Assembly (NCBI GenBank): GCA_964575795.1
Contig: CAZNSP010000001.1
Span: forward strand, 186,001 to 250,000
Direction: 5' to 3'
Length of the DNA stretch: 64,000 nucleotides
Origin: Amaricoccus sp964575795
GTDB taxonomy: Bacteria; Pseudomonadota; Alphaproteobacteria; Rhodobacterales; Rhodobacteraceae
In this document: positions 59,375-64,000 of the stretch, piece by piece
Numbering within the stretch: position 1 is the first letter of the stretch
How the letters are laid out: each line of letters begins with the position of its first letter
Program-made: the position numbers and the translations under genes
The notes under the pieces: model-generated
The model's input: the letters and a program-made list of their open reading frames with translations, nothing else
The model's database searches: none
What the model was told of the DNA's origin: nothing

Positions 59375-60769
59375 ATGCGCCATTTCCCCGTCTTCCTCGA
59401 CCTTCGCGGCCGCCGCGTCGTGGTGTCCGGCGCCGGCGAGACCGCGGTTGCGAAGCTGCGCCTGCTGCTCAAGACCGAGGCCCGCATCGCCGTCTACGGC
59501 ACCGGCCCCGACCCACAGGTGATCCGCTGGGCCGCCGAGCGTCGCCTGACGCTCATCGAACGCCCCGTCGACCACGGCGACGCGCTCTGCGCCGCGCTTC
59601 TCTACGGCGCGAACGCCGATCCCGCCGAAGACGCCCGCGCCGCCGCCATCGGCCGGACCGCCGGTGCCCTCGTCAACATCGTCGACGACCTCGCCTCGGA
59701 CTTCATCACCCCCGCGATCGTCGACCGCGACCCGGTCACGGTGGCCATCGGCACCGAGGGCGCGGCCCCGGTCCTCGCCCGCAAGATCAAGGCCGAGATC
59801 GAGGAGATGCTGCCCGCCCGCCTCGGCCTCCTCACCCGCATCGGCCAGGCCTTCCGCACCCGGGTCGAGCATCTCGACTCGAAGGCCCGCCGCGGCTTCT
59901 GGACCCGCTTCTACTTCGAGCGCGGCCCCCGCGCGCTCGAATCGGGCGAGGACGCCGCCCGCGCCGAACTCGAAGCCCTCCTCGCCGAGGGCGCGGCCCC
60001 GCGCACGGGCTTCGTGCATCTCGTCGGCGCCGGCCCCGGCGATCCCGAACTGCTGACGCTCAAGGCCCGCCGCCTCCTGCACGAGGCCGACGTCGTCATC
60101 CACGACCGCCTCGTGCCGCAGGCGATCCTCGAGCTCGTCCGCCGCGAGGCGACGATCCTCGAGGTCGGCAAGATCCCCTACGGCAAGTCCTGGAAACAGG
60201 CCGACATCAACGCGCTGATCGTCGAGCACGCCGCCGCCGGCGCCACCGTCGTCCGGCTGAAGGGCGGCGATCCCGTGGTCTTCGGCCGCCTCGACGAGGA
60301 GATCGCCGCACTCGACGCCGCCGGCATCGGCTGGTCGATCGTGCCCGGCATCACCTCGGCCAGCGCGTCGGCCGCCGCCATCGGCCAGTCGCTGACCAAG
60401 CGGGGGCGCAACTCCTCCTTTCGCATCCTGACCGGCCACGACGTCGACGGCTTCGCCGAGCAGGACTGGCGCGACCTCGCGAAACCCGGCGCCACCGCCG
60501 CGCTCTACATGGGCGTGAAGGCCGCGACCTTCGTGCGCGGCCGGCTGCTGATGCACGGCGCCCGGGCGGACATGGCCGTCACCGCGGTCGAGAACGCGTC
60601 CCGCCCCGGCCAGCGCATCATTCCGACGACACTCATGCATCTGCCCGCCGCGCTGGCCGAGGCCGCGCCCGCGGGCCCGGTTATGATCCTCCTCGGCCTC
60701 GCGCCGCGCGCCGCCCTCGCCGCGCTGCCCGAGCTCGAACCCGCAACCGCATTGCGCGAGGCGCTCTGA
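59375..60769 (+). CDS. cysG: Siroheme synthase CysG
   Basis: 464-residue fused enzyme making siroheme for sulfite/nitrite reductase. N-terminal precorrin-2 dehydrogenase/ferrochelatase (about 1-200, Rossmann GRRVVVSGAGETAVAK at 12-27 and DDLASDFITPAIV) and C-terminal uroporphyrinogen-III C-methyltransferase (about 213-455, LVGAGPGDPELLTLKA at 216-231 and VRLKGGDPVVFGR). Ends by overlapping the DUF2849 start (TGATG). Confidence 0.95.
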   Translation: MRHFPVFLDLRGRRVVVSGAGETAVAKLRLLLKTEARIAVYGTGPDPQVIRWAAERRLTLIERPVDHGDALCAALLYGANADPAEDARAAAIGRTAGALVNIVDDLASDFITPAIVDRDPVTVAIGTEGAAPVLARKIKAEIEEMLPARLGLLTRIGQAFRTRVEHLDSKARRGFWTRFYFERGPRALESGEDAARAELEALLAEGAAPRTGFVHLVGAGPGDPELLTLKARRLLHEADVVIHDRLVPQAILELVRREATILEVGKIPYGKSWKQADINALIVEHAAAGATVVRLKGGDPVVFGRLDEEIAALDAAGIGWSIVPGITSASASAAAIGQSLTKRGRNSSFRILTGHDVDGFAEQDWRDLAKPGATAALYMGVKAATFVRGRLLMHGARADMAVTAVENASRPGQRIIPTTLMHLPAALAEAAPAGPVMILLGLAPRAALAALPELEPATALREAL

Positions 60770-61083
60770 TGGCCCGCAAGTTCCAGCCCCGGATGGCGAC
60801 CGGCAACGACCTCCTCGAAGGTGACGTGGTCTATTTCACCAGCGTGGGCGACTGGTCGCGCGACATCGCCGACGCCGCGCTCGCGGTGAACGCGGAGGCC
60901 GCGGACGACCTGCTCGCCCGGGCCAGCGCCTTCCCGAACCGCGTCGTCGGCGTCTACCTCGTCGAGGCGGACCTCGACGACCGCGGCCGCGCCGCCCCGG
61001 CCCATTTCCGCGAGGTGTTCCGCACCCGCGGCCCCTCGAACTACCCCCAGCACGGCCGGCAGGCGGAGCTTTCCGATGTATGA
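60769..61083 (+). CDS. DUF2849 protein of the sulfite reductase operon
   Basis: 104 residues. KFQPRMATGNDLLEGDVVYF opens the DUF2849 domain; soluble, with acidic helices (ADAALAVNAEAADDLLARA). The family occurs only next to cysI-like genes in Alphaproteobacteria and is inferred to help sulfite reduction or cysteine synthesis. Start overlaps cysG by one base and its end overlaps cysI by 8. Confidence 0.85.
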   Translation: MARKFQPRMATGNDLLEGDVVYFTSVGDWSRDIADAALAVNAEAADDLLARASAFPNRVVGVYLVEADLDDRGRAAPAHFREVFRTRGPSNYPQHGRQAELSDV

Positions 61084-62734
61084 CTATTCCGATTTCGACC
61101 GCGACTACGTCCGCACCCGCGTCGCCGAGTTCCGCGGCCAGGTCGAGCGCCGCCTCGACGGCAGCCTCACCGAGGAGGAGTTCCGCCCGCTCCGCCTGAT
61201 GAACGGGCTCTACCTCCAGCTCCACGCCTACATGCTGCGCGTCGCCATCCCCTACGGCACGCTGAACGCCCGCAAGCTGCGCCAGCTCGCCTACATCGCC
61301 GAGCGCTGGGACAAGGGCTACGGCCATTTCACCACGCGCCAGAACGTGCAGTTCAACTGGCCGAAGCTGCGCGACGTGCCGGACATCCTCGACGCGCTCG
61401 CCGATGTCGAGATGCACGCGATCCAGACGAGCGGAAACTGCATCCGCAACGTGACCGCCGACCATTTCGCCGGCGCCGCCGCCGACGAGATCGAGGACCC
61501 GCGCCCGACCGCCGAGCTGATCCGCCAGTGGTCGACCGACCACCCGGAATTCACCTGGCTGCCGCGCAAGTTCAAGGTGGCGATCACCGGCGCGCCGCAC
61601 GACCGCGCGGTGACGAAGGCGCACGACATCGGCCTGCGCATGGTCCGCAACGAGGCGGGCGAGCCGGGCTACGAGGTGATCGTCGGCGGCGGCCTCGGCC
61701 GCACGCCCATGCTCGGCAAGACCGTGCGGGACTTCCTGCCGAAGGCCGACCTCTTGCCCTATCTCGAGGCGATCCTGCAGGTCTACAACCTCGGCGGACG
61801 CCGCGATAACAAGTACAAGGCCCGCATCAAGATCCTCGTGCACGAGACCGGGCTCGACGAGATCAAGTCCCGGATCGAGGCCGCCTTCGAGGCGAACCGG
61901 CGCAGCCACGCGCCGGTCGATCCCGCGCTCGTCGCCGCGATCGAGGCCGCCTTCGCCCCGCCGGCCTTCGAACCGGTCTCCGACCTCGCCCCGCCGCTCA
62001 CCCCCGCGCTGCGCGCGTGGATCGATAGCAACGTCACGCCGCACCGGCTGGCGCACTACGCCATCGTCACCGTCTCGCTGAAACCGATCCGCGGCACGCC
62101 CGGGGACGCGACCGCCGCGCAGATGCGCGTGCTCGCGGATCTCGCCGAGGAATACGGCCATGACGAGCTGCGCGTCAGCCACGAGCAGAACATCATCCTG
62201 CCCCACGTGCCGCGCCGCCACCTCGCCGCGGTCTACGCCCGGCTGCGCGACGCCGGCCTCGCCACCGCGAACGTCGGGCTGATCTCGGACATCATCGCCT
62301 GCCCGGGCATGGACTACTGCGCCCTCGCCACCGCGCGCTCGATCCCGATCGCTCAAGCGATCTCCGAGGTCTTCGCCGATCTCGACCGCCAGCGCGACAT
62401 CGGCCCGCTGAAGATCAAGATCTCCGGCTGCATCAATGCCTGCGGCCATCACCACGTCGGCCACATCGGCATCCTCGGGCTCGACCGGGCGGGGGTGGAG
62501 AACTACCAGATCACCCTCGGCGGCGACGGCACCGAGACCGCGGCCATCGGCGAGCGGGCCGGCCCCGGCTTCGCCTATGACGAGATCGTGCCCGCGGTCG
62601 AGCGCCTGATCGAGGCCTATCTCGACCTGCGGCTGGAACCGGGCGAGACCTTCCTCGCCGCCTATCGCCGCCTCGGCGCCGAACCCTTCCGCGCCGCGCT
62701 CTACCCCGCCGAGGCGCGGTCCGATGCGGCCTGA
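61076..62734 (+). CDS. cysI: Nitrite/sulfite reductase hemoprotein (CysI-type)
   Basis: 552-residue siroheme/[4Fe-4S] enzyme reducing sulfite to sulfide (assimilatory). Duplicated ferredoxin-like and reductase halves; FTTRQNVQFNWPKL (about 86-99) is the substrate-side motif, and the cofactor cysteines are in CPGMDYCALAT (about 411-421) and SGCINACGHH (about 451-460). Siroheme is made by the first gene. The electron donor is not encoded nearby. Confidence 0.94.
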   Translation: MYDYSDFDRDYVRTRVAEFRGQVERRLDGSLTEEEFRPLRLMNGLYLQLHAYMLRVAIPYGTLNARKLRQLAYIAERWDKGYGHFTTRQNVQFNWPKLRDVPDILDALADVEMHAIQTSGNCIRNVTADHFAGAAADEIEDPRPTAELIRQWSTDHPEFTWLPRKFKVAITGAPHDRAVTKAHDIGLRMVRNEAGEPGYEVIVGGGLGRTPMLGKTVRDFLPKADLLPYLEAILQVYNLGGRRDNKYKARIKILVHETGLDEIKSRIEAAFEANRRSHAPVDPALVAAIEAAFAPPAFEPVSDLAPPLTPALRAWIDSNVTPHRLAHYAIVTVSLKPIRGTPGDATAAQMRVLADLAEEYGHDELRVSHEQNIILPHVPRRHLAAVYARLRDAGLATANVGLISDIIACPGMDYCALATARSIPIAQAISEVFADLDRQRDIGPLKIKISGCINACGHHHVGHIGILGLDRAGVENYQITLGGDGTETAAIGERAGPGFAYDEIVPAVERLIEAYLDLRLEPGETFLAAYRRLGAEPFRAALYPAEARSDAA

Positions 62735-62875
62735 AGCCGAAACTCTACGGGGCACGCCGCCCGACCGGCCGCGCGCCCCGCACCACCCCCGTCGCGCCGG
62801 CGACCGGGTCGACTGCGTCCTCCTCCCCGGCCCGGGCGGCCTCGTCCGCCGCGCCTCCTGACGAAAGGAAACGCC
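62735..62875 (+). other. Gap where cysH is usually found
   Basis: 141 GC-rich bases between cysI and the DUF934 gene. The only open frame (62724-62861, 45 codons from an ATG inside cysI) is arginine/proline-rich and shows no resemblance to phosphoadenylyl-sulfate reductase. GAAAGGAAA near the end is the RBS of the next gene. Confidence 0.4.
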
Positions 62876-63301
62876 ATGCCCGTCGTGGTCACCGAAAAGG
62901 GCTTCACCCCCGACGACTGGGCCGAGGGGCGCGTGCTGCCCTTCGACTTCTTCTGGTCCGGCCAGGAGCTCCCCGAGGAGGATCTCGCCGTCGAGTTCCC
63001 CAACGACCGCGACCCCGCCGACCTCGTGCCCTGGCTCGACCGGCTGGCGCTGATCCGCGTCGCCTTCCCCGCGATGGGCGACGGCCGCGGCTTCTCGATC
63101 GCCCGCCGCCTGCGCGCGCTGGGCTTCCGCGGCCGGCTGCGCGCGGCGGGACCGCTGATCGCCGACCAGTTCCGCGCCGCCCGCAGCGTCGGGTTCGACG
63201 AGATCGAGCTGCCCGAATCGGTGGCCGAGCGTCAGCCGGAACGGCACTGGGACCCGGTACCGCGCCCCTCCTACCAGGACCGCCTGCGCCGCCGCGCCTG
63301 A
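62876..63301 (+). CDS. DUF934 protein (sulfite reductase operon)
   Basis: 141 residues. FDFFWSGQELPEEDLAVEF (about 22-40) and RLALIRVAFPAMGDGRGFS (about 59-77) are DUF934 blocks; the FSIARRLRALGFRGRLRA stretch is strongly conserved. Found only with cysI/cysH in Alphaproteobacteria; function unknown. ATG 62876 has GAAAGGAAA upstream. Confidence 0.87.
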   Translation: MPVVVTEKGFTPDDWAEGRVLPFDFFWSGQELPEEDLAVEFPNDRDPADLVPWLDRLALIRVAFPAMGDGRGFSIARRLRALGFRGRLRAAGPLIADQFRAARSVGFDEIELPESVAERQPERHWDPVPRPSYQDRLRRRA

Positions 63302-63382
63302 CCCCTCGGGAACCGGGTGTCAAACCGCCCGGTCCGTGCTAGATCACCTGCCAGAGGAAACCTGCGAGCGGGTGGCGCCGAC

Positions 63383-64000
63383 TTGTCCTGCCGAACATTC
63401 TCCGTCCGACGGCCACTCGCCGCCGCCCTTGCCGTCCTGTGCCTCGCCGCACCGGCCGCCGCGCAGGACGCGCCCGAGCGACCGGTCCGCACCACCGGGC
63501 CCGCGCCCTCCGGCAGCTTCTGGGACCGCCTGACCGCCCCCTGCAACGGCGACTGCGCCTTCGCCGTCTATACCGGCAGCTATGTCGAGAGCAGCATGGG
63601 CGACGTGCTCGTCACCGATCCCGCGCTGCCGTGGACCTGGGAGTACGACCGCGAGGACAAGATCGCCGCCTTCGCCGCCTCCCGTCGCGTGGTCTCGGGC
63701 TTCTGGAACCACTGGGACGTCGAGGCCGAGTCCGGTTTCGCCAAGCGTTTCGGCGAACAGGACGAATGGGAGGTCTGGGGCGCCTTCTTCTTCCGCTACA
63801 ACGGCTTTCCCTGGGACGACCACCTCGTCACCACGCTCGCCTTCTCGACCGGCCTCAACTGGGCGACCGACATCTCCGACCGCGAGGTCGACCGCGCCCG
63901 CGACGACGAGGGCAGCGAGCTCATGCACTTCTTCTCGCCCGAGGTCACCTTCGCGCTGCCCTCGAACCCCGGCACCCAGCTCCTCTTCCGGTTCCACCAC
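63383..64000 (+). CDS. Secreted or outer-membrane protein (3' truncated)
   Basis: 206 residues visible, running off the window. Signal peptide (VRRPLAAALAVLCLAAPAAAQ) then a mature part beginning DAPERPVRTTGP. A cysteine pair in PCNGDCAFAVYTGSYVESSM (around residue 50) and aromatic, beta-like segments (WEVWGAFFFRYNG; TTLAFSTGLNWA) recall acyloxyacyl-hydrolase-like barrels or other exported proteins. Start is uncertain: TTG 63383 is used because the frame and signal peptide begin there, but CTG 63362 with AGAGGAAA directly before it is possible. Function not assigned. Confidence 0.6.
   Translation, partial: MSCRTFSVRRPLAAALAVLCLAAPAAAQDAPERPVRTTGPAPSGSFWDRLTAPCNGDCAFAVYTGSYVESSMGDVLVTDPALPWTWEYDREDKIAAFAASRRVVSGFWNHWDVEAESGFAKRFGEQDEWEVWGAFFFRYNGFPWDDHLVTTLAFSTGLNWATDISDREVDRARDDEGSELMHFFSPEVTFALPSNPGTQLLFRFHH

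Noticed and set aside
62724..62861. 45-codon frame overlapping the end of cysI
   Set aside because: Proline/arginine-rich with no similarity to CysH; probably chance.
1..64000. CRISPR arrays, IS elements, prophage genes, rRNA
   Set aside because: No regularly spaced repeats, transposase or integrase motifs, phage genes or rRNA sequence seen.

Overview
High-GC alphaproteobacterial chromosome, most likely a member of the Rhodobacteraceae/Rhodobacterales. The main grounds are a circularly permuted (two-piece) tmRNA gene with an ANDN...AA tag, an alphaproteobacterial-type SspB, the TimA/FxsA/SecB neighbourhood, the CysG-DUF2849-CysI-DUF934 sulfite reductase operon, a PIMT-TolC-PopZ-like run, and a C-P-G-rich codon bias throughout. 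Genus and species cannot be fixed from the window. No phage, IS element or CRISPR array is visible. The accessory signals are small: a ParDE toxin-antitoxin pair, a solitary MazF/PemK-type toxin, a less GC-rich membrane ORFan, and two damaged genes.

Layout. 1-10.2 kb is an organosulfonate and carboxylate block: the 3' end of a TauB-type ATPase, a TauC permease and sulfoacetaldehyde acetyltransferase (Xsc), with an exported alpha/beta hydrolase on the opposite strand between them. A complete tripartite tricarboxylate transporter (TctC-TctB-TctA) follows, running into an oxalate-CoA-ligase-like acyl-CoA synthetase and a ketopantoate-reductase-like dehydrogenase. 10.2-19.9 kb holds tRNA-Cys, PIMT-like methyltransferase, TolC, a PopZ-like protein, a HisN-type phosphatase, a GFA enzyme, Smr, TimA/Tim44, FxsA, ParDE, SecB, a DUF2235 hydrolase and a lipid kinase. 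20-34.7 kb has a membrane ORFan, an orphan form-II CoxL-like molybdoenzyme, ValS, an SH3-repeat exported protein, two PLP aminotransferases, an ABC exporter, YgfZ, a SuhB-type phosphatase, and a tightly overlapping exonuclease/EF-hand/EF-hand operon.

34.9-45.4 kb carries PhaC, an APH-AAA kinase fusion, a type III PLP decarboxylase, a frameshifted ECF sigma factor, a DUF421 gene reduced to its two ends by an internal deletion, a PCu(A)C copper chaperone with a DUF2946 partner, ribosomal L28 and MeaB. 45.4-55.6 kb carries HrpB, glutamate dehydrogenase, TusA, CcdA, an RHH/DUF4169/zinc-protease group, fumarase, SspB and tmRNA. SspB and tmRNA belong to the same ribosome-rescue/ClpXP pathway and lie side by side. 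55.8-64 kb carries the solitary MazF, a small sulfur-linked group (TIGR01244 protein, SulP, DUF2892), and an Lrp-family regulator divergent from the siroheme/sulfite reductase operon. It ends in a truncated secreted protein.

Genes that appear to work together: TauBC plus Xsc (taurine uptake and release of sulfite plus acetyl phosphate); CysG (siroheme) plus CysI and its helpers (sulfite to sulfide); Tct plus ligase plus reductase (uptake and CoA activation of an unknown carboxylate); tmRNA plus SspB (tagging and delivery of stalled products). Regulatory elements supported by the sequence include promoters for tmRNA, tRNA-Cys, parDE, the ORFan and lrp, a parDE operator palindrome, a palindrome ahead of tctC, inverted repeats between lrp and cysG, and two good terminator hairpins. 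I found no clear evidence of a wholly new multi-gene system. The strongest unusual items are the two gene scars, the parDE operator, the Tct/ligase/reductase module and apparent gene losses (cysH, possibly mltA) from otherwise conserved runs.
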